A stretch of 64,000 bases of DNA from Prevotella fusca JCM 17724 (lineage in GTDB: Bacteria; Bacteroidota; Bacteroidia; Bacteroidales; Bacteroidaceae), in NCBI RefSeq assembly GCF_001262015.1, contig NZ_CP012075.1, forward strand, positions 620,001-684,000, given 5' to 3'. Both the position numbers and the translations under genes were made by a program. Below are positions 9,102-17,443 of this stretch, piece by piece. The number at the start of each line of letters is the position of its first letter. Position 1 is the first letter of the stretch. The notes below the pieces were generated by a model. That model had not been told where the DNA came from and ran no database searches. It was given only the letters and a program-made list of their open reading frames with translations.

Positions 9102-11437
9102 TGTAAATTAATTATGGACAAGATTGAAATTGCTAAAAACAGACTTTCCAATTTCATTAAAGCAATGAATTCGTGGGAAAAAGAATGTAATAAGATTGAA
9201 GAGGAAGATATTGACGAAACAGAGCAGTTTAGGTTACAAAAACAAATGCTTACTGATATCTTTTCAGAATATTGCACAGAAAGAAAAAGGCAAAATGGAC
9301 GTCCTAACACTATATCGTATGGGGCAGAAGGCTCATTTGAGTATGACCCTGAAGAAGAGAGAATAATTAATACAAATGAGTGTGAAAATAAGGTGTTAAT
9401 TACCACGAAAAGAGAGAAGCCTATGCAAGAAGAGTTTATTTACACTTTGCTATGGAAAGGGGGAAACTGGTTATTGGATTCCAAAAAAAGATATTCCAGA
9501 TGGAAAAACAAGTGGGAGGTCGTCTCATTGTAAATCTCCACTCTTCAAATCATCCAATAATAAGTTGCATTTGACAAAATCAAGAATTTCTTTAAAATGG
9601 TAATGTAACAGAACAGATTCTAAACACTGAATTTTATACGCAAGTTCAACAGCCGGCAGGAACTCCGGCAGCTAGTATTCCCGAATGGCATTCACCGTAC
9701 ATGGGATTATGATGAGCGTGAAAGACTTGTCAAGGCAACGGATGTCAAGGGCAACGTGACTTCCTATGGCTATGATGATGCAGACAATCTGATACGCCTG
9801 CAGGAACCGGATGGCAATGTGCACGAGTTCTCCTATGATACCTCGGGCAACCTTGTCATGGCTTCCGACCGGCTGCGCAAGGTGGAGTTCGAGTACGGAC
9901 CGCTGGGAACGCTCATCGGCAGGCGACAGTTCGACCATCATGTGCGTTTCCGTTATGACGGTGAGCTGCAGCTGCATGAGATCATCAACGAGGGCGGCGA
10001 ACGCTATTCCTTCCGTCTTGACGGACTCGGTCGTGTCGTGGAGGAGACGGGCTTTGACGGACTGCAGCGTAAGTACCTTCGTGATGGTGCCGGCAGGGTA
10101 ATACGGGTTGTCCGCCCCGGAGGCAGGCAGACTGAATATGAGTATGACGGTGTGGGAAATATCCTGCAGGAAACACATCATGACGGTCGGACAAGCCGCT
10201 TTGCCTATGACGGGGACGGACAGCTGCTGCGCGCTGAGAACAAGGAGATGAAAGTAGCCTTCAAGCACGACACAGGGGGGCGGATAGTGAAGGAGACACA
10301 GGGCGAACACAGTATCATGCGCAAGTATGAGCGCACAGGACGACACGTGCATACTGAGAGCAGTCTTGGGGCAAGCATTGACTATGCCCACGACAGGGAT
10401 GGCAACCTCAGCGGGATGAACAGCGGAGGATGGTCAGCCAGATGGCAGCGTGACAGGGTAGGCCTGGAGACGGAGCGTGAACTTACAGGCGGAGTGCATG
10501 TAAGGACGCATCATGACAGCCTTGGACGTGAGACCTACAAGTCGGTGGGTGCACGCAATGTCGAGCAGTTCCGCCGCAGCTATACCTGGGGCATCGGCAA
10601 CCGTCTTCATGCAACCGAGGACGGTCTTACGGGTCGCCGGGTCCGCTATGACTACGACGAGTTCGACGATCTTCTTTCCGCCGAGTACAGGCAGGGGAAT
10701 GACGTGGAGCGTATCTACCGTATTCCTGACCGTATCGGCAACCTCTTTGAGACACGTGAGAAGGATGACCGTAAGTATGGCACGGGCAGCAGGCTGGCGG
10801 AAGACCGTGACTACTTCTATCACTATGACTGTGAGGGCAACCTCGTGTTCAAGGAGTTCAGGACGCTGGACTGGGCTGGTGTGGCCGTTCCGCTTGGCGG
10901 ACAGAAAGCGCACCTGGAGGAGGAGCTCGGCATAACCTTCCGTGCCTTTGGTGCAGGCTGGCGTTATGACTGGCAGAGTGACGGTATGCTGTCGAGGGTC
11001 GTCCGTCCTGACGGCAAGGAAGTGTCATTCGCATACGATGCGCTGGGCAGGCGGACCGAGAAGACCTATGAGGGTGTGACCACTCACTTCGTGTGGGACG
11101 GCAATGTTCCGCTGCACGAGTGGCAGGAAGTTGCTTCTGATGCCGGAAAGGCAGATGTCACCACCTGGCTCTTTGAGCAGAACACGTTTATTCCAGCTGC
11201 CAAGCTCGCTGCCAACGGCGAGAGCTTCTCCATCGTGTCTGATTACCTCGGCACTCCCCTGCAGGCATTTGACAATAACGGCAACAAGGTATGGGAGCAG
11301 GAGCTTGACATCTTCGGCAGAAAGAGGACGGGCAACAATAATTCCTCCTTCATTCCGTTTAAATATCAGGGTCAGTATGAGGATGTTGAGACGGAGCTGT
11401 ACTACAACCGCTTCCGCTACTATGATTCGAGTACGGG
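8730..11437 (+). repeat. Direct repeat, right copy
   Basis: Right-hand partner of the 4,718-7,425 repeat. Most differences are single bases in the Rhs core; the toxin part differs more (no internal stop here, but a late frameshift). Confidence 0.85.
9114..9533 (+). CDS. NTF2-fold-like immunity protein, copy 2
   Basis: A 139-residue protein differing from the 5102-5521 copy at only a few positions near the N-terminus (for example NSWEKECNKIEEED versus NLWEKECNRNEEED). The long identical 3' part and spacer show recent duplication or gene conversion. It should protect against the adjacent nuclease tip; fold call tentative. Confidence 0.6.
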   Translation: MDKIEIAKNRLSNFIKAMNSWEKECNKIEEEDIDETEQFRLQKQMLTDIFSEYCTERKRQNGRPNTISYGAEGSFEYDPEEERIINTNECENKVLITTKREKPMQEEFIYTLLWKGGNWLLDSKKRYSRWKNKWEVVSL

Positions 11438-11945
11438 TAATTATATCAGCCAGGACCCGATAGGATTGGCGGGTGGTAATCCGACATTATATGGCTATGT
11501 TTTTAATTCTAATATAGAGCTAGATATTTTAGGGCTCATAATTGTTTATAGGGCACTAAACGGAAAACAGGAAGAACAGGCATTAAATAATACATCCATT
11601 CAGCCAAAGAACAGCTCTGCTAATTACTCCATCCAAGAGCATATAGATAATGGAAACTTAGAAACGCAATATATCTCTACGACAAAACGACAAGAAATAG
11701 CAGAACGCTATGCGAGTCCAAACCCTAAAAGAGGGAAGACAGAGTCAAGTACTATTATAGAAATTGACACAGACAAATTAAACCCAAAGAAAGTATGTGA
11801 TGTTTCTAATGGGATTAATCCAGAAACAGGAGTCCCTCTTAATAATCCAGTAAGAAAGTGGGCAAGGAAAGACTCAGAAGTTCTTATTCATGGAGATATT
11901 CCTAATGACGCATATAAAATTCATAAAAAAGGAGGAAATCATTAG
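9624..11945 (+). CDS. Displaced Rhs segment 5 with ADP-ribosyltransferase tip
   Basis: The Rhs core is nearly identical to segment 3 (repeat copy), open from 9624, first plausible initiator GTG 9756, no clear ribosome site. After YISQDPIGL the tip begins IIVYRALNGKQEE and shows the three landmarks of R-S-E class ADP-ribosyltransferases in order: the Arg in VYRAL, the STT in QYISTTK, and the late Glu in SEVLIHGDIP. Such tips transfer ADP-ribose from NAD to a target protein or nucleic acid. The stop at 11945 is immediately followed by ATG 11947 of the next gene. Tip class is well supported by motif order; target unknown. Confidence 0.78.
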   Translation, partial: TLNFIRKFNSRQELRQLVFPNGIHRTWDYDERERLVKATDVKGNVTSYGYDDADNLIRLQEPDGNVHEFSYDTSGNLVMASDRLRKVEFEYGPLGTLIGRRQFDHHVRFRYDGELQLHEIINEGGERYSFRLDGLGRVVEETGFDGLQRKYLRDGAGRVIRVVRPGGRQTEYEYDGVGNILQETHHDGRTSRFAYDGDGQLLRAENKEMKVAFKHDTGGRIVKETQGEHSIMRKYERTGRHVHTESSLGASIDYAHDRDGNLSGMNSGGWSARWQRDRVGLETERELTGGVHVRTHHDSLGRETYKSVGARNVEQFRRSYTWGIGNRLHATEDGLTGRRVRYDYDEFDDLLSAEYRQGNDVERIYRIPDRIGNLFETREKDDRKYGTGSRLAEDRDYFYHYDCEGNLVFKEFRTLDWAGVAVPLGGQKAHLEEELGITFRAFGAGWRYDWQSDGMLSRVVRPDGKEVSFAYDALGRRTEKTYEGVTTHFVWDGNVPLHEWQEVASDAGKADVTTWLFEQNTFIPAAKLAANGESFSIVSDYLGTPLQAFDNNGNKVWEQELDIFGRKRTGNNNSSFIPFKYQGQYEDVETELYYNRFRYYDSSTGNYISQDPIGLAGGNPTLYGYVFNSNIELDILGLIIVYRALNGKQEEQALNNTSIQPKNSSANYSIQEHIDNGNLETQYISTTKRQEIAERYASPNPKRGKTESSTIIEIDTDKLNPKKVCDVSNGINPETGVPLNNPVRKWARKDSEVLIHGDIPNDAYKIHKKGGNH

Positions 11946-11946
11946 A

Positions 11947-12294
11947 ATGGAAGAGACGTGTTATCTAAAAGAGATTGAAAGAATAAAATCTATATTAGAA
12001 GATTATTATAACAAAGACTTTAATTCAGAAGAGGAGGATTTTCGTGTAAACAAGTTCAACAAAGAACTAATAGAGAAACTGATCGTTAATGTAAAACATG
12101 ATGATACAATGGCTGTTTCCAACAAAAGCTCTCTAATCAAGGAAGCACTTGTGCTCTTAGCAAAGAATACCGGGTGCGCAGAGGACGAGGTGATTTCTGA
12201 AGAAATACTAAATCGATTGTTGCTTACACAAACAATCGTACAGCAGGACATTGAATTTTATTCTAATCTAAAATCAACTAGAAGATGGATCTAA
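11947..12294 (+). CDS. Putative immunity protein for the ADP-ribosyltransferase tip
   Basis: A 115-residue acidic, helical protein (MEETCYLKEIERIKSI). Start chosen at ATG 11947 because AAAGGAGG lies just upstream inside the toxin's last codons, giving near-overlapping, probably coupled translation. The frame itself is open further back, but that would overlap the toxin by 50 bases. No family recognised; role inferred from position. Confidence 0.55.
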   Translation: MEETCYLKEIERIKSILEDYYNKDFNSEEEDFRVNKFNKELIEKLIVNVKHDDTMAVSNKSSLIKEALVLLAKNTGCAEDEVISEEILNRLLLTQTIVQQDIEFYSNLKSTRRWI

Positions 12295-12417
12295 TTTTAT
12301 AGCAGTCCAATATTTAACAGCATACTTTCCTATGCGGGTTCTTTTAAATAGATAATATCGTATTGTACTAGAAGAAATAAGCCACCTGATAAAATAAGTA
12401 TTGTATGCTTATGGTAT

Positions 12418-13782
12418 TACAACCGGCTTCACGTAACCGAGGACGGTCTTACGGGTCGCCGGGTCCGCTATGACTATGATGAGTTCGACAATCTTCTTTC
12501 CGCCGAGTACAGGCAGGGGAATGACGTGGAGCGTATCTACCGTATTCCTGACCGTATCGGCAACCTCTTTGAGACACGTGAGAAGGATGACCGTAAGTAT
12601 GGCACGGGCAGCAGGCTGGCGGAAGACCGTGACTACTTCTATCACTATGACTGCGAGGGCAACCTCGTGTTCAAGGAGTTCAGGACGCTGGACTGGACCG
12701 GTGTGTCCGTTCCGCTTGGCGGACAGAAGGCGCACCTGGAGGAGGAGCTCGGCATAACCTTCCGTGCCTTTGGTGCAGGCTGGCGTTATGACTGGCAGAG
12801 TGACGGTATGCTGTCGAGGGTCGTCCGTCCTGACGGCAAGGAAGTGTCATTCGCATACGATGCGCTGGGCAGGCGGACCGAGAAAACCTATGAGGGTGTC
12901 ACTACTCACTTCGTGTGGGACGGCAATGTTCCGCTGCACGAGTGGCAGGAAATTGCTGCTGATGCCGGAAAGGCTGATGTCACCACCTGGCTCTTTGAGC
13001 AGAACACGTTTATTCCTGCTGCCAAGCTCGCTGCCAACGGCGAGAGCTTCTCCATCGTGTCAGATTACCTCGGCACTCCCCTGCAGGCATTTGACAATAA
13101 CGGCAACAAGGTATGGGAGCAGGAGCTTGACATCTTCGGCAGGAAGAGGACGGCCAACAATAAATCCTCCTTCATTCCGTTTAAGTACCAGGGTCAGTAT
13201 GAGGACATTGAGACGGGGCTGTACTACAACCGCTTCCGCTATTATGAACCGAATACTGGAACCTATATCAGCCAGGACCCGATAGGATTGGTGGGCGGAA
13301 ATCCGACACTATATGCGTATGTTGGAAGTCCTAACAACTGGTATGATATATTTGGCTTACGACCATTCGGGCATGCTGTGGGAGATATTGGTGAGAAAGC
13401 TGTAATTAATGACCTTAAAAAGAACGGTTATGAGATTATAGACGTAAAGTACGGCTCTAACAACGGTATTGATGTGCTTGCCAAGAGTCCAAGTACAGGG
13501 AAATATGATGCTTTTGAGGTGAAGTCTTCGACAGTAGGCAAATATAATCTTTCTGAAGCTCAAATGGATCCTGAAAACTTTGTTAAGACACGAGTGAATA
13601 ATGCTGTAGCAAATGGCAAAATTAATAAGAGAACTCGCAGGGATATCATGACTAATTTAGGGGATAGAAAAGTAGCCTATGTGGGTATAAAGCGTGGTGA
13701 AAAAGGGAAATTGTATGCAGATTCCATCAGGTATGAGAATTGGGATACAGAAGCAAAAAGGGTTCTGCTGGATTTAGTGTGA
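12418..13782 (+). CDS. Displaced Rhs segment 6 with PD-(D/E)XK nuclease tip
   Basis: Rhs homology begins mid-core at 12421 (NRLHVTEDG) after AT-rich spacer; the first alternative start is GTG 12526. After YISQDPIGL (about 13,285) the tip shows GDIGEKAVINDLKKNGYEII, NNGIDVLA, FEVKSS and a later SEAQ, i.e. the E...D...ExK...Q order of PD-(D/E)XK (restriction-fold) nucleases. All catalytic positions look intact. Unlike the other tips, no immunity gene follows: an ISL3 transposase remnant on the other strand starts one base after the stop, so the partner was probably lost or displaced. Confidence 0.75.
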   Translation, partial: YNRLHVTEDGLTGRRVRYDYDEFDNLLSAEYRQGNDVERIYRIPDRIGNLFETREKDDRKYGTGSRLAEDRDYFYHYDCEGNLVFKEFRTLDWTGVSVPLGGQKAHLEEELGITFRAFGAGWRYDWQSDGMLSRVVRPDGKEVSFAYDALGRRTEKTYEGVTTHFVWDGNVPLHEWQEIAADAGKADVTTWLFEQNTFIPAAKLAANGESFSIVSDYLGTPLQAFDNNGNKVWEQELDIFGRKRTANNKSSFIPFKYQGQYEDIETGLYYNRFRYYEPNTGTYISQDPIGLVGGNPTLYAYVGSPNNWYDIFGLRPFGHAVGDIGEKAVINDLKKNGYEIIDVKYGSNNGIDVLAKSPSTGKYDAFEVKSSTVGKYNLSEAQMDPENFVKTRVNNAVANGKINKRTRRDIMTNLGDRKVAYVGIKRGEKGKLYADSIRYENWDTEAKRVLLDLV

Positions 13783-13783
13783 A

Positions 13784-14880
13784 TTAACTTATGTCTAGCC
13801 CACCGTAGAAAAATAGAATAGCAATCCTGTATCTCTCGGCAGTTCCATATCCTCTGTCGATGGTCTTTATCTCTTGAATGGAGCCGTTGGTTCTTTCGGC
13901 TTTGCCGTTATTTGCACCTGTGACCATGGCTCTGACAATGCCTTTAAGGTGTCTCTTGAACATGAAGACCACCCCGTTGATTTCCTCTATGTTGTACCGC
14001 AATGCATCATCCATCCGGCGCAGCAACATTCCGTAAGCTTCCATGTCACCATGGTACTTGAGATGTAGGAGGTCACGAAAGAGTTCTTTGACTTTCCAAG
14101 CCTGCGAAACCTCATATTCCGCATCTTCAAGCTTGTTGAAACGAGCCTGGTCGTTGGTGGTATATTTGGACTGGTCCTTTAACCACAAATATTTGGTGTG
14201 TCTCAGTTCCGGGAAGTGCCTGACCTCACGTTTGCGAACTTTGTCAACGGCGTCGTTCAGATAGGTGACACAGTGGTACATGTCGTGGCAGTGGCTGGCG
14301 TTAGGGAAGTACTTCTTCGCTCCGTCAATGAAGGCGTCCCACATGTCCGTGCATACGGTCTTCACACCTGCTCTTTGCTCTTCAGTGAAAGCCTTGGTGC
14401 ACAGATTCTCAACACTTTTCCTGGTGCGCCCGCCCTCTACTTCGATGACATTTCCTGTATCTCCGTCATAGAGCATACTCACATACTCATGCCCCCGTCG
14501 GATTGACTTCTCATCCATACAGACATGCTCATGGATGTGCCTGTCGTCACGCCGATTCAATCCCCGTTCAACAGCTCGTTGCATCACTCCATGTACTTGG
14601 TCAAAGGACAGGCGAAGAAGACGTGCAGTCTTTGTCTGATTCTTGGTGGACAGTAATGTTTCTACCGTTTTTTTTCCATCAACCAAGACAGCCGGGAGTT
14701 CGGCATTGCCCACGGAACGGGGACGCTCTTGATTCCGTCTCCATCCCGGTATCGGGGGACTCGGGCTTCAAGAATCGTCTTGTACTGCCACATGTCCAAG
14801 TGCCTCCAACTCCGTTCGTGACGGAAGTCAAATATAGGGAATTCCTTCCCATCAACATGGATGGTGTCATGGCGATATTT
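13784..14880 (-). pseudogene. ISL3-family transposase in two frames, truncated at its 5' end
   Basis: The C-terminal 309 residues form one frame (14713-13784) with the ISL3 DDE landmarks: CMDEKSIRRGHEYVSMLYD, VKTVCTDMWDAF, HCHDMYH and NNGKAERTNGSIQEIKTIDRGYG. The N-terminal part (HDTIHVDGKEFPIFDFRHERSW, RYRDGDGIKSVPVPWAM) is in the neighbouring frame at about 14,880-14,665. The frames join across a run of eight A (coding strand) near 14,664-14,671; a -1 shift there gives a continuous ISL3 protein. The gene is cut at about 14,880 where another element begins, and no IS end is visible beyond its stop. It is a remnant. Confidence 0.8.
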
Positions 14881-14881
14881 G

Positions 14882-15470
14882 AAATGCGTAGATTGGAAAC
14901 AGAACCAAAGGCTTATACACCTGTATGGTATGACTATCCAAAATCAGACGGTCTCACAAAAAAGGATAAAGTGCAAGATAAGAATGCAGAAAAGGCAAAT
15001 ACTTACTATGCCCTTCCGTCTTCTACAAACAACTTATTCCCATACTAACCGCTATTTGTAAACTATTTTCATGCAACCCAAAACCAATACATGGTCTCTT
15101 GGCTTTGAAAAGACGCCCAATTGACTTGCAATAGACACCCTTTTGAGGTCTAACTAACGCCCTTTTGAAGTCCAATTAAGCACCTTTTCTTACATGACCC
15201 TATAACTAACGGATTTTCTGCAGGTTGCAAACTTGCTTTTTATGCGTGTTATTGCCTTTATCTGTAGGTATTTTATCCGAAATTATGTCATGATTTTTCA
15301 ATCTGCTGCCTGCTGTTTCAAAGTATTGGTATGAAAAGGTTTTCTGCATCGGAGGATGATAATAAAGTAGGTAGCCAAGACAGTCTCTTGACTATGTTTT
15401 ATTTAATGAACAACTCCAGTTCTTCCGTTAAAGCTATACGAAAAGTGTCCACACATTTAACGGAAGAACC
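14882..15470 (-). mobile_element. Non-autonomous ISL3-like element, copy D (one end truncated)
   Basis: One of four copies of a 0.6-kb element with ends related to GGTTCTTCCGTTAAATGCGT. Here the end at 15470 is intact and followed by the target sequence CTTTATAA, while the end at 14882 is cut next to the ISL3 remnant. The interior carries a small hairpin (AGCCAAGAC/GTCTTGGCT) and the GCTTAATTGGACTTCA repeat array. It sits inside an IS1380 transposase fragment. No transposase of its own. Confidence 0.75.
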
Positions 15471-16013
15471 CTTTATAAGCCCCATTCTCCGTATCATCCG
15501 TAAAAGTAAGGTATTCAGCTTCTCTGCAGTGTTGAACCTGTAAGACCTGCCAGAGGTTTCGCTCTTATAGACAATATTCTCTTCGGCAAGCTCCTTCAGT
15601 CCGCGCCCCACGGTGTCGGCACAGGGTAACAGCGTAGCAGGTCTCTGCCTGAACTGTCCTGTAAGCGCATTGATGTCCTCAAGACAATCCCCACCGCAAA
15701 GGCAGCTGAAGAAGAGAGAGCCCAGAATGCTTCCATGGCTGAATGCCTTGCCGCTGCATCCGCATCTGCCCAACACGGATTCGGTAAGTTTTTCAAAGCC
15801 CAACTTTGAAAAAACGTCCATGATGTGATAAATTCCTCCGAAGGAAGTGATATTCTCGTTTTTAATTGCTACCTTTGTCATGTCAGATTTTTGCTTGCTT
15901 GTTATGTTTGTTGCACTAAGATAGGTGAAAATTCTGACATATCCAAGTGTTTTGAGGACTTTGTTTCTCTGGCACTTGGATTTCTCACAAGAAATAATGC
16001 TGCGGAATTAAGG
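15471..16013 (-). mobile_element. IS1380-family element remnant, copy D (left end and transposase N-terminus)
   Basis: The frame starting at ATG 15881 (MTKVAIKNENITSFGGIYHIMDVF) and LCGGDCLEDINAL are the N-terminus of IS1380-type transposases. The frame continues to RMIRRMGLIK and then reads into the inserted element, gaining about 23 foreign residues before a stop at 15399. The IS left end (TTCCGCAGC... then CTTGTGAG on the minus strand) is at 16013 and abuts an IS66 fragment. The catalytic domain is absent. Confidence 0.75.
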
Positions 16014-16757
16014 AGATTAAAGAATATATCAAGTCATCAGCAGTAGTTGGTTTCGATGAGAGTGGCTTGTACTGTAACAAAAGACTCGATTGGGCATGGA
16101 TTGCACAGACTATTTATTACACATTGCTTTTCCGTGCTAATGGAAGAGGGTCGAAGGTATTAGCAGACAAATTTGGCGATAGCCTGGAACGAATGACTGC
16201 CGTTACCGACCGCCATAGCGCATACTTTGCACTCCGTTTCCTCAATCATCAGGTATGTCTTGCCCACTTGCTTCGCGAATTGCAATATCTTTCAGAGTTG
16301 AACACCGAGCAGGAGTGGTCCGGGAAAGTAACCAGTCTGTTCCGTGAAGCCATTCACGAGCGGAACGCCAATCCGAACGACGTCATAGACAAGGTGTCAT
16401 GGATTGAACGTTTAGACAATCTGCTCAAACAGAATATAGAGGGGCTTGGTAAAAAGTTCATTACGTTCAAAAAAGGCCTGGTCAAATGCAGGGACTACAT
16501 TTTCAGTTTCCTTGAAAATCCGATGATACCCTCTGACAATAATGGAAGCGAACGGGGAATACGCAAGCTGAAAATCAAACTGAAGAACTCCTGTACATTT
16601 CGTTCCGACTTCGGAGCAGACGCTTTTCTTGAACTTCATTCGATTGTAGAAACAGCTAAGAAACACGACAAAACTCCATATAATGCGATTCAAGCCTTAT
16701 TTAAGGTTTGATAAATTGATATGCACTGTATATATTTGGTTATCGCTGAATAGTTAC
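16014..16757 (+). pseudogene. IS66-family transposase, 3' fragment
   Basis: The frame from about 16014 to 16711 begins in mid-protein (SSAVVGFDESGLYCNKRLDWAW) and contains DRHSAYF, QVCLAHLLREL and the terminal DNNGSERGIRKLKIKLKNSCTFRS block of IS66 DDE transposases. The 5' part was removed where the IS1380 end is joined. The IS right end (GTTATCGCTGAATAGTTACC) lies at about 16738-16757; the same end recurs at 63.7 kb. Confidence 0.8.
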
Positions 16758-16878
16758 CACCACACAGAATGATATTTCTCAACTCTGCGTTCAGATTCTA
16801 CTTTAACTTTCATTCCGCAACTGTGCCTGAACCAACTTATCAACCAAAAACTGCATTGCCTTTTCGAAATGTATTCGA

Positions 16879-17232
16879 TTATTCTAATTGGTCTTCTATG
16901 ACAAAGGAAAATAAGGTCCTATCACAAGAATGATTTTTGTAAGTCTTTATGTAAGATTCAGATTTATTACAACTGTTTTGCACATAATTGTAATATGACT
17001 CACTTGGAGTTCTATCATAATACCAAGTGTCATCTAAGCCCTTTATTGTAGAATCATTCCAACTATATACATCACCACCTAAGATTGGAATCGATAAAAG
17101 TTTGCATAGTTGCACTATTTTAAGTGCTTCATGGTCTGGAAAAGCATAACCTTCAATACCTAAATGCTTCAAGGAATAATATTCGGAAATATCATTATCT
17201 TGAATAATTGAAATTATATCATTCTTTTTCAT
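16879..17232 (-). CDS. Imm40-like immunity protein (orphan)
   Basis: A 117-residue protein on the minus strand. The order YSLKHLGIEGYAFPDHEALKI, ILGGDVYSW and a following WYYD matches the Imm40 immunity family as I know it (GDVY...WY). It lies 120 bases outside the IS nest and has no toxin beside it, so it is probably the right-hand outlier of the same toxin island, separated from it by insertions, or an independently held orphan. AT-rich like the other immunity genes. Confidence 0.6.
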   Translation of the reverse strand: MKKNDIISIIQDNDISEYYSLKHLGIEGYAFPDHEALKIVQLCKLLSIPILGGDVYSWNDSTIKGLDDTWYYDRTPSESYYNYVQNSCNKSESYIKTYKNHSCDRTLFSFVIEDQLE

Positions 17233-17346
17233 TTAAAGGAACTAAATAATCTATGCCTTGAAAGGCTAAAATATCAAATAGCGTAGCCCACTAAAAGAGA
17301 CTAAAAGCTATCCAAAGATTTATATATAAAAAGGCGTAGAACACAA

Positions 17347-17391
17347 AAAACAGGAATTCCACAAAAAAAACATTATAGAAACTCCTGTTTT
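17347..17391 (-). terminator. Intrinsic terminator of the phosphohexomutase gene
   Basis: Inverted repeat AAAACAGGA...TCCTGTTTT with short mismatched extension. Read on the minus strand it is followed by a T run (TTTTTTGTG). It lies about 50 bases after the stop of the gene at 17444-19189. Confidence 0.65.
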
Positions 17392-17443
17392 AATTTATAA
17401 TATCAAGCCCTCTCAAATATTATCAAAGGCTAAGAACAGACAA

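Noticed and set aside
15084..15190. Regularly spaced units in the ISL3-like elements considered as a CRISPR array
   Set aside because: Units are adjacent and imperfect, without unique spacers of constant length, and there are no cas genes.
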